From contig CAIUOD010000001.1 of assembly GCA_903900775.1 (NCBI GenBank), positions 1 to 49,147 on the forward strand: DNA of 49,147 bases, in the 5' to 3' direction. Positions 19,085 through 26,847 of the stretch are shown piece after piece (within the stretch, counting starts at the first letter, position 1; the number at the start of each line of letters is the position of its first letter). The translations under genes were made by a program, and so were the position numbers. A model generated the notes under the pieces. That model was given only the letters and a program-made list of their open reading frames with translations, did not search any database and had not been told where the DNA came from. Source of the stretch: Candidatus Adlerbacteria bacterium. Lineage in GTDB: Bacteria; Patescibacteriota; Minisyncoccia; Phycocordibacterales; SBAW01.

Positions 19085-20311
19085 ATGAATGCATTTGAGA
19101 ACGCACAAGAACAGCTTAAGCGCGCCGCGGCAGTCGCGCCCATAGACCCTACTCTCCTCAATTCGCTCACGGTTCCCGAACGCGAAGTCACCGTCTCGAT
19201 ACCGGTTGTTATGGACGATGGTTCGACTCGCTTTTTTGAAGGATATCGCGTGCAGTATTCGAGCGCACGCGGGCCGTACAAAGGCGGCATTCGCTACCAC
19301 CCGCAGGCGGATATCAACGAAGTGCGCGCGCTCGCGCTCTGGATGACGCTTAAATGTGCGGTCGCGGGGATGCCGATGGGCGGCGGCAAGGGTGGCGTTG
19401 TCGTTGATCCGAAAAAGCTCTCGCGCGGCGAGCTCGAGCGCCTCTCGCGCGGTTTTGTCGGGCGGCTCCATCTGATCCTTGGCCCCGAGATTGATGTGCC
19501 GGCGCCCGACATGAATACGACGCCCGAGATTATGGCGTGGATGAATGACGAGTATGCAAAAATAACCGGCGACAAACGCGGCGCAACTTTTACCGGCAAG
19601 CCTCTCGATAAAGGCGGCTCGGAAGGCCGCTCGCTGGCAACCGGCATGGGCGGATTTTTCGTCTTCGAGGCGCTCAAAAATAAACTGGGCTTGCCCGCGC
19701 AGATGTCCATCATTATCCAAGGGATGGGGAATGTTGGCGGCAATGCCGCTAAAATATTGCAGAGCGAAGGCCATCGCATCGTCGCCATCTCTGATTCGCA
19801 GGGCGGCATTATGGACGAAAGCGGGCTCGATATCCCGGCGGTTGAGGCGTATAAAAAAGCGCACGGCTCGCTTAAAGGGTTCTCCGCCGAGGCGGGCAGG
19901 CCCAGCGCCAGAGAAATTTCAAATGCGGAGTTGCTCGAGCTCTCCTGCGATGTACTCGTACCTTCGGCGCTTGAAAATCAAATTACCAAAGAAAACGCAC
20001 CGCGGATTAAAGCGAAGGTCGTGCTTGAGCTTGCCAACGGCCCAACCACTCCCGAGGCGGATGATATTTTGTTTGCACGAGGCATCCCGGTTATACCCGA
20101 CATCCTCGCGAACGCGGGCGGCGTTATCGTCTCGACCTTTGAGTGGGAACAGAATCTCAAAGGCGAACACTGGGCCGAGTCGGCTGTCTTTACCAAGCTC
20201 CGCAATATTCTCTCAAAAGAGGCGGGTGGAGTGTGGCAACGTGCACAGGCTCTCAAGACCGATCTGCGCCGCGCGGCGTTCGTCGTCGCGCTCGAGCGCC
20301 TGGTGAAATAA
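19085..20311 (+). CDS. Glu/Leu/Phe/Val dehydrogenase (glutamate dehydrogenase)
   Basis: GPYKGGIRYHPQADINEVRALALWMTLKCAVAGMPMGGGKGGV; IIQGMGNVGGNAA Rossmann motif. Confidence 0.95.
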   Translation: MNAFENAQEQLKRAAAVAPIDPTLLNSLTVPEREVTVSIPVVMDDGSTRFFEGYRVQYSSARGPYKGGIRYHPQADINEVRALALWMTLKCAVAGMPMGGGKGGVVVDPKKLSRGELERLSRGFVGRLHLILGPEIDVPAPDMNTTPEIMAWMNDEYAKITGDKRGATFTGKPLDKGGSEGRSLATGMGGFFVFEALKNKLGLPAQMSIIIQGMGNVGGNAAKILQSEGHRIVAISDSQGGIMDESGLDIPAVEAYKKAHGSLKGFSAEAGRPSAREISNAELLELSCDVLVPSALENQITKENAPRIKAKVVLELANGPTTPEADDILFARGIPVIPDILANAGGVIVSTFEWEQNLKGEHWAESAVFTKLRNILSKEAGGVWQRAQALKTDLRRAAFVVALERLVK

Positions 20312-20312
20312 C

Positions 20313-20864
20313 ATGCGTACTAAGCTCATCAGCATCTACCTCATCGGCTTCGGGGCCTTGTGCGTTATACTCTACTTCGCTTGGGTGATGCCCTCGTGGT
20401 CATCTTTGCCCGGGCCTTTGGCTGGCCCTGCGAACTCCGTTCAGCAACCATCCTCAACTGCCTCATCTACAATTTCTGCAAACCAATATCAGGGCGGCCA
20501 GGCGCAACTCCCTATGAAAATAATCACCGTCGGCGGAATTAAAATACAAGTCGAAGTTGCCTCGACCGAGGCTGAAAGGCAAGCAGGCCTCTCGGGCCGC
20601 GCGGGGCTCGCCGCGGGGCAGGGGATGCTGTTTGAATTTTCTCAACCGGGCGATTACGGTTTTTGGATGAAAGACATGAACTTTCCTATAGACATACTCT
20701 GGGCTGATCAAAGCGGCACAGTCGTCACTATTTGGCCCAACCTCTCGCCCGCCACTTATCCGCAGTCCTTCCATCCGGCATCTCCGGCTCAATATGTTCT
20801 TGAACTCCCCGCCAACTTCGCCGCGCAGAATGGCATTGCCGTCGGGTCTAAAATATCGATTTGA
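20313..20864 (+). CDS. DUF192 family protein with N-terminal TM anchor
   Basis: VEVASTEAERQAGLSGRAGLAAGQGMLFEFSQPGDYGFWMKDMNFPIDILW. Confidence 0.88.
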   Translation: MRTKLISIYLIGFGALCVILYFAWVMPSWSSLPGPLAGPANSVQQPSSTASSTISANQYQGGQAQLPMKIITVGGIKIQVEVASTEAERQAGLSGRAGLAAGQGMLFEFSQPGDYGFWMKDMNFPIDILWADQSGTVVTIWPNLSPATYPQSFHPASPAQYVLELPANFAAQNGIAVGSKISI

Positions 20865-20888
20865 CAAAATGACCAAATGGTGTATGTT
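20861..20888 (+). promoter_or_regulatory. Strong sigma70-like promoter upstream of the DGR target gene
   Basis: TTGACA - 16 nt - TATGTT. Confidence 0.65.
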
Positions 20889-20958
20889 TTTGGCTAGCTG
20901 ATGGGTCCAGAATTCTCTGTTTATCTGGCCTCAGGACAGCTCATCCGACAATTAGGAG

Positions 20959-21639
20959 ATGATGTCGATGCAACCCGCATTGAACACGTCTGCGATCGTG
21001 ACCTCCGATAGCCCCAAAGGGCAACAGGCCGTCGCGCTATTCCGTGCCCAATACAACAAAGTCGGGCTCGACGATGAAAGCGCCCAGTTGCTCAACGAGC
21101 ACCCCGGCTTCGCCGCCTACCTCGCGGCGGGCATCCGGCAGTTCTCGACCAAGGGGCCGGTCTTTCCCGTCTATCTCAAAATCGAAGTCGGCGGCAAGTC
21201 CAAAGAGGAACTCCTCGCGGAATTGCAGTCCGGCGGTTTTTTCGTCTCGGACTGGGCGAAAGACATTATGTCCAGGCCCGCGTGGAAGCCGGGCGAGAAG
21301 GAGAGGGTGAAGTTCGCCCGCGTTAAAGTGCGCGAGCTCGGATTCACGGATCCGAAGAATCTTCCGACGACTGCGCAGATCTGGGCTCGCATCCAGGAAT
21401 TCGGCCACGCGCTCTGCGAGCCCGGCGACGGCCCGGCCATCCGGCGGGTGCTCACGGACCAGTCGCGCGACGACTACTTATGGGCCGCGATGGAACAAAT
21501 CACGGACTCCGCTGGCGGCCGGCGCGTCTTCTGCGTCAAGCGGGGCGGCGGCGGTGAGCGGTGGCTCGACGCGCGTTGGGCCAATCCGAGCCGCGGATGG
21601 GATCTCGACAGCGAGGTCGTGTTCCGTCTCCGCAAGTAA
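20959..21639 (+). CDS. DGR target (variable) protein; C-terminus carries VR
   Basis: 226 aa; SD AGGAG; last ~45 codons are the VR that matches the downstream TR; start could be ATG 20959, 20962 or 20968. Confidence 0.85.
   Translation: MMSMQPALNTSAIVTSDSPKGQQAVALFRAQYNKVGLDDESAQLLNEHPGFAAYLAAGIRQFSTKGPVFPVYLKIEVGGKSKEELLAELQSGGFFVSDWAKDIMSRPAWKPGEKERVKFARVKVRELGFTDPKNLPTTAQIWARIQEFGHALCEPGDGPAIRRVLTDQSRDDYLWAAMEQITDSAGGRRVFCVKRGGGGERWLDARWANPSRGWDLDSEVVFRLRK
21502..21635 (+). repeat. DGR variable repeat (VR)
   Basis: Gapless 134-nt match to 21950-22083 at constant offset 448; 20 of 21 differences are at TR adenines; final 23 nt GAGGTCGTGTTCCGTCTCCGCAA identical. Confidence 0.93.
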
Positions 21640-21686
21640 CTTCGAACTTTGGGCGCTTAGTTCTAACCCTGAGCCCCTTAACCCTC

Positions 21687-21720
21687 GGCCCTGCACTTCG
21701 GTGCAGGGCCTCTTTTTGTT
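21687..21720 (+). terminator. GC-rich hairpin with TTCG tetraloop and T-tract; terminator and possible DGR target-site hairpin
   Basis: GGCCCTGCAC-TTCG-GTGCAGGGCC-TCTTTTTGTT, starting 52 nt after the end of VR. Confidence 0.85.
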
Positions 21721-21949
21721 ACACTACAGAGCGGTAATAGGTGCATACGTGGGCGGCAAGGATTGCCTGCGGCCGAATCCGACGAACTTACATTGAGCGT
21801 TTCTTCGATTGCGGTTGGAGAAAGAGTAATGTGAGCAAGTCTAAAAAAAGAAGATACTTGGTGCGCGATACTGGGGCATTATCATGCCGAATGAGATACA
21901 GTCCCGAGAGTATTCAAAGGGTGGTGGAACAGAAGGTGCCGCGCACAGG

Positions 21950-22083
21950 ACGGACTCCGATGGCAACCTGAACGTCTTCTACGTCAAGCGGAACGACGAC
22001 GGTAAGCGGTGGCTCAACACGAATTGGGCCAATCCGAGCAACAAATGGGATCTCGACAACGAGGTCGTGTTCCGTCTCCGCAA
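21950..22083 (+). repeat. DGR template repeat (TR)
   Basis: A-rich counterpart of the VR (about 36 adenines); conceptual translation TDSDGNLNVFYVKRNDDGKRWLNTNWANPSNKWDLDNEVVFRLRN. Confidence 0.93.
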
Positions 22084-22103
22084 CTCTCTTCATTTCTCCT
22101 CCG

Positions 22104-22451
22104 TCAGCGTCGCTGTTCGGGGGAGTTTTGTTTTGCGAGTTGTCCCGACCAGCCGCCGAGCATCTTACCTATCTCGTCCATTTTTGACGAAATTTCGATA
22201 TATTTTTTATCCCGCAATGATCTGCTTTCCCACAAGACCATAAGCAATAAAGAAGAGGTATTGAGTTTCCGTATTGCAAGGCGTATGTAGGGTAATTTCT
22301 GATCCCTTGGCAAAAAAGCTGCGGCTGATACTTGCTCCATTATCTCAATAAATAAGGTGTCTATCCTCTCGCCAACGGTATAGCGATGAATTTTAGGGAG
22401 CGTAGAATATATCTCATGCCACAGCAAATAAGCTTGTTTGATTCGCTCCAA
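22104..22451 (-). CDS. avd: Avd-like accessory protein of the DGR (four-helix bundle)
   Basis: 115 aa helical; ...IYSTLPKIHRYTVGERIDTLFIEIMEQV...RLAIRKLNTSSLLLMVLWE...EIGKMLGGWSGQLAK resembles bAvd (VGRILGSW region); TTG start. Confidence 0.75.
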   Translation of the reverse strand: MERIKQAYLLWHEIYSTLPKIHRYTVGERIDTLFIEIMEQVSAAAFLPRDQKLPYIRLAIRKLNTSSLLLMVLWESRSLRDKKYIEISSKMDEIGKMLGGWSGQLAKQNSPEQRR

Positions 22452-22485
22452 AACGGGCAGGAGATTCCTGCGGGGGGGGGTCCAC

Positions 22486-23463
22486 TTGAAGCGGCTCGCT
22501 CATGCCTACCAAGATATCATTTCTATCGAGAATTTACTTCTTGCCTGGCGGGAGTTTCTTAACGGTAAAAGAAACAAGGAAGATGTGCAGGAGTTTGAAT
22601 ATAGGCTCTTCGACAACATACTCGCGCTCCACCAGGAACTGAAAAACAAGGTTTATGTCCATGGTCCGTATTATCACTTCCGCATCAGCGACCCAAAACC
22701 GCGTGATATCCACAAAGCCACCGTGCGCGATCGGCTTCTACATCATGCTATCTATCGAATTCTGTACCCATTCTTCGACTCGAAGTTCGTAACCGATTCG
22801 TATTCCTGCCGCATAAACAAAGGGACGCATCGAGCCATGAATCGCTTTCGCGATTTCGCACGCCAAGAATCTCGTAATCATACTCGCACCTGCTGGGTGC
22901 TCAAATGCGATATCAGAAAATTTTTCGCCAGTATCGACCAGGAAATTCTGATTAGGATTTTACGGAAGCATACCCAAGATGAAGAAACTCTCTGGCTTCT
23001 CGGCCAAGTGGTACGCAGTTTTAATTCCAGCAAAGAGGGGAAGGGCCTACCACTCGGTAATCTCACCAGCCAGCTTCTAGCCAATGTTTATTTGAATGAG
23101 CTTGATCAATTTGTGAAGCACAAACTCAAGGCGAAATATTACATCCGTTACGCCGATGATTTCGTGTTTCTTTCGCATGATAAAAGGTGGCTTGAAAGTA
23201 TTTTACCCAAAATCAGCGTTTTTCTTAAAGACGAGTTACGGCTTACACTGCATCCGAACAAAGTCTCTATAACCACCTTCGCCTCTGGAATCGACTTCCT
23301 CGGCTGGGTGCATTTTCCCGGCCACCGCGTGTTGCGAACCGCAACCAAGCGCAGGATGTTGAAACGGACAAGAGGACTTGAGCAAGATAGTCCAACAGTA
23401 CAATCGTATGTGGGGATGCTAAAGCATGGGGATGGCAAAAAACTTGCCAAAATGTTAAAGTGA
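22486..23463 (+). CDS. DGR-type reverse transcriptase
   Basis: RT palm motifs: LKCDIRKFFASID, KGLPLGNLTSQLLANVYLNELD (LGNLTSQ is the DGR-type motif), YYIRYADDFVFL; no maturase or HNH domain; TTG start 22486 likely (ORF open from 22438). Confidence 0.9.
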   Translation: MKRLAHAYQDIISIENLLLAWREFLNGKRNKEDVQEFEYRLFDNILALHQELKNKVYVHGPYYHFRISDPKPRDIHKATVRDRLLHHAIYRILYPFFDSKFVTDSYSCRINKGTHRAMNRFRDFARQESRNHTRTCWVLKCDIRKFFASIDQEILIRILRKHTQDEETLWLLGQVVRSFNSSKEGKGLPLGNLTSQLLANVYLNELDQFVKHKLKAKYYIRYADDFVFLSHDKRWLESILPKISVFLKDELRLTLHPNKVSITTFASGIDFLGWVHFPGHRVLRTATKRRMLKRTRGLEQDSPTVQSYVGMLKHGDGKKLAKMLK

Positions 23464-23468
23464 TATTA

Positions 23469-23822
23469 GCGCGTTGGGCAGCTACTGTTGGGTTTGTCCG
23501 CCCTAGGCGGATGAGGCCGGCAGAGGAAAGTCCGAACACCACCAGGCGAAAGCTTGGAGAAGGGTAGCAGGTAACCCCTGTCGTGCGCTCATGGCGGGCG
23601 CAAGGGGTGCGAACAGAGACGAGTCCCTTCAGTGGGAGTGAAACGGCAAAATCCCTGCTCGGGTGCAAGGCCGTACTCAACGCAACGCTGCGGAAGTTTA
23701 CCCTTCCGTAGCTTTAGCGAAGGAGGGTGCCGCTTGAGCTCTGGGGCGACCCAGGGCCCAGATAAATGGTTGCCTCGCCCGCCCAAGGCGGGCCAGACAG
23801 AATTCGGCTTACAGACGCGCGC
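23469..23822 (+). ncRNA. rnpB: RNase P RNA (bacterial type A)
   Basis: GAGGAAAGTCCGAACAC, GGTAGCAGGTAACCCCTG, CAAGGCCGTACTCAACG, CAGATAAATGGTTGCC, GACAGAATTCGGCTTACAG; P1 pairing GCGCGT/ACGCGC; ends approximate. Confidence 0.93.
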
Positions 23823-23833
23823 GCCATTGTGTG

Positions 23834-23865
23834 AACGCCCCGCTTAACGCGGGGCGTTTGCCTTT
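23834..23865 (+). terminator. rnpB terminator
   Basis: AACGCCCCGC-TTAAC-GCGGGGCGTT-TGCCTTTC. Confidence 0.8.
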
Positions 23866-23922
23866 CTACCCAAGAACCACCGGCTTTAGCCGGTGTGGGC
23901 GTTTCAAGGCGTAGCCCATGAG

Positions 23923-23962
23923 AAAATCACCGTGGTCGATATTACCAACCAACGGTGATTTT
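23923..23962 (+). promoter_or_regulatory. Hairpin immediately upstream of the tnpA start
   Basis: AAAATCACCG (23923-23932) pairs with CGGTGATTTT (23953-23962), ending 2 nt before ATG 23965. Confidence 0.75.
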
Positions 23963-23964
23963 CC

Positions 23965-24384
23965 ATGGCGAACAGACGTCTGTATCAGCAAACCCATGCT
24001 ACCTGGGTCTGCGACTATCACATTGTATGGTGTCCCAAGTACCGCGGGAAGGTACTCAAAGACCCCTACGTCAAACAAGAACTCAAGCGCATGTTCAAAC
24101 TCATAGCGCGGTGGAAGGATCTCAAAATCCACGCCTGGCACATTGGTGACGAACACATACACCTGTACGTTTCCATCCCACCCAAATATTCAGCCGCATA
24201 CATTATTCAAATCCTGAAAGGGAAGACTTCCAGCTGGCTGAAGAAGAAAACCAAGCAGTTTCCCCAGGGTACGCTTTGGGCACGCGGGTACTTCGTTTCC
24301 ACCATCGGCGGCAACGAGCATCAAATCAAGAGCTACATTAACAACCAGAGTCATCACCAAAAGGATATGCCGCAGTTGTTCTAG
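23965..24384 (+). CDS. tnpA: IS200/IS605-family transposase TnpA (Y1/HUH)
   Basis: YHIVWCPKYRGKVL, GDEHIHLYVSIPPKYS (HUH), YFVSTIGG, YINNQ. Confidence 0.93.
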   Translation: MANRRLYQQTHATWVCDYHIVWCPKYRGKVLKDPYVKQELKRMFKLIARWKDLKIHAWHIGDEHIHLYVSIPPKYSAAYIIQILKGKTSSWLKKKTKQFPQGTLWARGYFVSTIGGNEHQIKSYINNQSHHQKDMPQLF

Positions 24385-24492
24385 CCCCGCTACTGCGGGG
24401 CAGGTTAGAAACCGCCGGCTTTGTGCCGGCGGTTGTCATTGGCGGGCCTTTCTGTGGATTTTACATATCTTTTACCGTAGTATACTAAACTC

Positions 24493-26841
24493 ATGTCACC
24501 ACAAATTGTTTCGTTTTTTCGAAATATACAACCAAAGTTTTTCTTATCTTGGTCCCGCCGGTTCTTCCTCGTGGGGGTTGCGCTTTCTATATTATTTGTC
24601 ATTCCTCTCCCGTGGTTCCCGCTCCAGCTTGGTAAACTCGCTATCTTCTCCTTATCTCTTTTCGTCTCACTGCTCCTTTTTGTACTTGGCGGGGGCATGC
24701 GTACTATCTCAAAAACTTCCGGTTCGCTGTTGGCGCTCGCCGTGTGGTCTTTGCCGCTCGCGTATCTCGTCTCATGGCTTTTGTCGGCCGATCGATTTGT
24801 GGGAGTGCTCGGATCATCAATCGAACAAGACACGTTGCTTTTTGTAATACTGTGCTCGCTGGCGTTTATGCTCGGTTTTGCGCTCCTGCGGAGCACTCAC
24901 GGTGCGCGGATGCTCATGAAGACCGCGGCCGCCGCTGTCGGCGTGGCGGCACTCTTCCAAATCATCGTCATTGTTTTCGGCACTCATCTCGTGCCGTTCT
25001 CGGTTTTTAGCGACCACTCGGTCAATGTGGTAGGCAAGTGGAACGATCTCGGTCTCTTAGCCGGGCTCCTGCTCCTTCTTTTGATCGGCTGGCTAGAATG
25101 GGCCTCAGGCTCGCTTATACAGCGGGTCTTGGCCGGGGTCGGCGCCTTTTTGTTACTGTGTCTGCTAGCGGTGATCCAATTTCCGCTCGTGTGGGCGCTG
25201 GTGCTCGCGGGCGCGGCTCTCTGTGGAACCCTTTTCTTCTTACTGCATCGCCCTGAAGGGCTACGGGCGTCTTTCCCTCGAGTGTCCATGGCAGGGGTGG
25301 TGCTTGCGGCGATCTTGCTGGTGTGGGGAGCGGCGGTCAACACCGGCCTCACTTCGCTTTTCCCGGTCTCGGCGCTTGAAGTCCGCCCCTCGTTCTCCTC
25401 AACGCTTGAGGTCGATCGCGCTACGCACGGCGCCTCGGCGCGGCAGCTTTTCTTTGGGGCGGGCCCCAACACCTTCGGCGATGCGTGGCTCTTGCATAAA
25501 CCAGCAGGCGTCAATCAAACACTTTTTTGGAATTTGAATTTCAACCTCGGTTTCAGCACTTTTCTCACCGCGCTCCAGAGCGTCGGGCTCCTCGGGGCGC
25601 TCGCCTGGCTCGCCCCGCTCCTCTTGCTCCTCTATGGGCTTGTGCGTTATCTGCGTGCCCCGCCGCGGCGCGAGTGGGCGACCGTCGCGGCGCTTTCACT
25701 CGTGGTCGGCTACTTCTGGTGCGCCCTGCTTTTGTATATCCCGAGCGAAAATCTGCTCCTCCTGGCGTTTGTCTTCGCTGGCGCCGCGTTTGGTTTGATG
25801 ATGTCTCTCACTTCTACATCGAGCGTGGCGCCTCCCACATCATCGGCGCGGCGGATAATCGCAGAGCGGGTTTTGATAGTGGCGGCGAGCGTGGCGCTCC
25901 TCATGCTCTCTCTGTGGGGAGCGGTGGGGGTCGGTCGGCGTTTCGTGAGTGAAATCTTTGTTAATCAGGGCTCCTTGCTTTCGGCTCAACCGCAAAACGC
26001 GCTTGCTTTAGCTGTACGTGCGCAGAGAGTCGAAAAAACATCCGACAATCTGCGCCTCGGCCTTACGGCCGGCTACGCGCTTCTCCAGCAATTGGCGAAC
26101 AATTCCAAGCCCTCTCCAGAAGAACAGCAACAGTTCGTGGTGCAAGCTCAACAGACGCTGGCCGTGGGCCAGCAGGCAGTGCTCCTCAATCCGCATGATT
26201 ATCAGGCGTTCTTAACACTCGGGAATCTATACGCGCTCTTGAGTTCGGTGGGTATCTCGGGCGCCGGCCAGAGCGCGGTGGATGCGTACCAAAGCGCCGC
26301 CGAGATTAATCCAACCGATCCTGAAATCCCGCTCCAGCTCGCGCGGCTTGCTCAGGCGAGCGGCAACGATTCGGCCGCAGAGAATTTTCTCTCCCAAGCG
26401 CTTACGCTAAAACCAAATTACACCGACGCCATCCTTTTCGTTGTCCAGTACGCGGTCGCTCACAATGACATCCCCACGGCTATCGCGGCGGCGGGGCAGG
26501 CGGTACAAAGTGCCCCCGGCATCCCGTCCTCGTGGTTTGAGCTTGGGCTTCTCTACTACAGCAAAAATGATTTTGCGAACGCGATTCCCGCGCTTGAGCA
26601 AGCAGTGAAGCTCGAGAACGATTATGCGAACGCGCGGTACTTCCTCGGGCTTTCCTATGCCGCCCAGGGCCGCGCCACGGATGCCGTCGCACAGTTCGAA
26701 AATCTGGCGACGACAAACCCCAACAACGCCGAAGTCGCGCTCATTCTCAACAACCTCAAGCAAGGCAAAGAGCCCTTCGCTGGGGCTAAGCCGCCAATCA
26801 CTCCCACCCCGCAGGAGCGCGCCACTGCTCCGCTCCCTTAA
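24493..26841 (+). CDS. O-antigen ligase/polymerase-like membrane protein with C-terminal TPR repeats
   Basis: 10+ TM N-terminus; TPR motifs ALTLKPNYTDAILFV..., WFELGLLYYSKNDFANAIPALEQAVKLENDYANARYFLGLSYAAQGRATDAV. Confidence 0.82.
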   Translation: MSPQIVSFFRNIQPKFFLSWSRRFFLVGVALSILFVIPLPWFPLQLGKLAIFSLSLFVSLLLFVLGGGMRTISKTSGSLLALAVWSLPLAYLVSWLLSADRFVGVLGSSIEQDTLLFVILCSLAFMLGFALLRSTHGARMLMKTAAAAVGVAALFQIIVIVFGTHLVPFSVFSDHSVNVVGKWNDLGLLAGLLLLLLIGWLEWASGSLIQRVLAGVGAFLLLCLLAVIQFPLVWALVLAGAALCGTLFFLLHRPEGLRASFPRVSMAGVVLAAILLVWGAAVNTGLTSLFPVSALEVRPSFSSTLEVDRATHGASARQLFFGAGPNTFGDAWLLHKPAGVNQTLFWNLNFNLGFSTFLTALQSVGLLGALAWLAPLLLLLYGLVRYLRAPPRREWATVAALSLVVGYFWCALLLYIPSENLLLLAFVFAGAAFGLMMSLTSTSSVAPPTSSARRIIAERVLIVAASVALLMLSLWGAVGVGRRFVSEIFVNQGSLLSAQPQNALALAVRAQRVEKTSDNLRLGLTAGYALLQQLANNSKPSPEEQQQFVVQAQQTLAVGQQAVLLNPHDYQAFLTLGNLYALLSSVGISGAGQSAVDAYQSAAEINPTDPEIPLQLARLAQASGNDSAAENFLSQALTLKPNYTDAILFVVQYAVAHNDIPTAIAAAGQAVQSAPGIPSSWFELGLLYYSKNDFANAIPALEQAVKLENDYANARYFLGLSYAAQGRATDAVAQFENLATTNPNNAEVALILNNLKQGKEPFAGAKPPITPTPQERATAPLP

Positions 26842-26847
26842 TAAACT

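Larger units (their letters stand above)
23870..24440 (+). mobile_element. IS200/IS605-type insertion element (tnpA only)
   Basis: Y1 transposase flanked by terminal hairpins CACCGGC-TTTA-GCCGGTG (23878-23895) and ACCGCCGGC-TTTGT-GCCGGCGGT (24411-24433); exact ends not determined. Confidence 0.82.

Noticed and set aside
21884-22243. 119-aa ORF overlapping the TR as a real protein gene
   Set aside because: Its protein-like part is the TR itself; the upstream part has no recognisable family and the downstream part runs antisense into the Avd-like gene. Best treated as non-coding TR context or a target-gene remnant.
22438-23463. RT as a group II intron maturase or retron RT
   Set aside because: No maturase/HNH domain, no intron RNA recognised, no retron msr/msd; LGNLTSQ motif plus adenine-biased TR/VR pair support a DGR.
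23400-23480. Promoter for rnpB at the end of the RT ORF (TTGCCA...TATTAG)
   Set aside because: Spacing is only about 14 nt and GGCAAAAAACTTGCC may be just a hairpin; not supportable as a promoter.
23589-23847. ORFs on both strands at 23.59-23.85 kb
   Set aside because: They lie within RNase P RNA and its flank; conserved RNA motifs explain the sequence.
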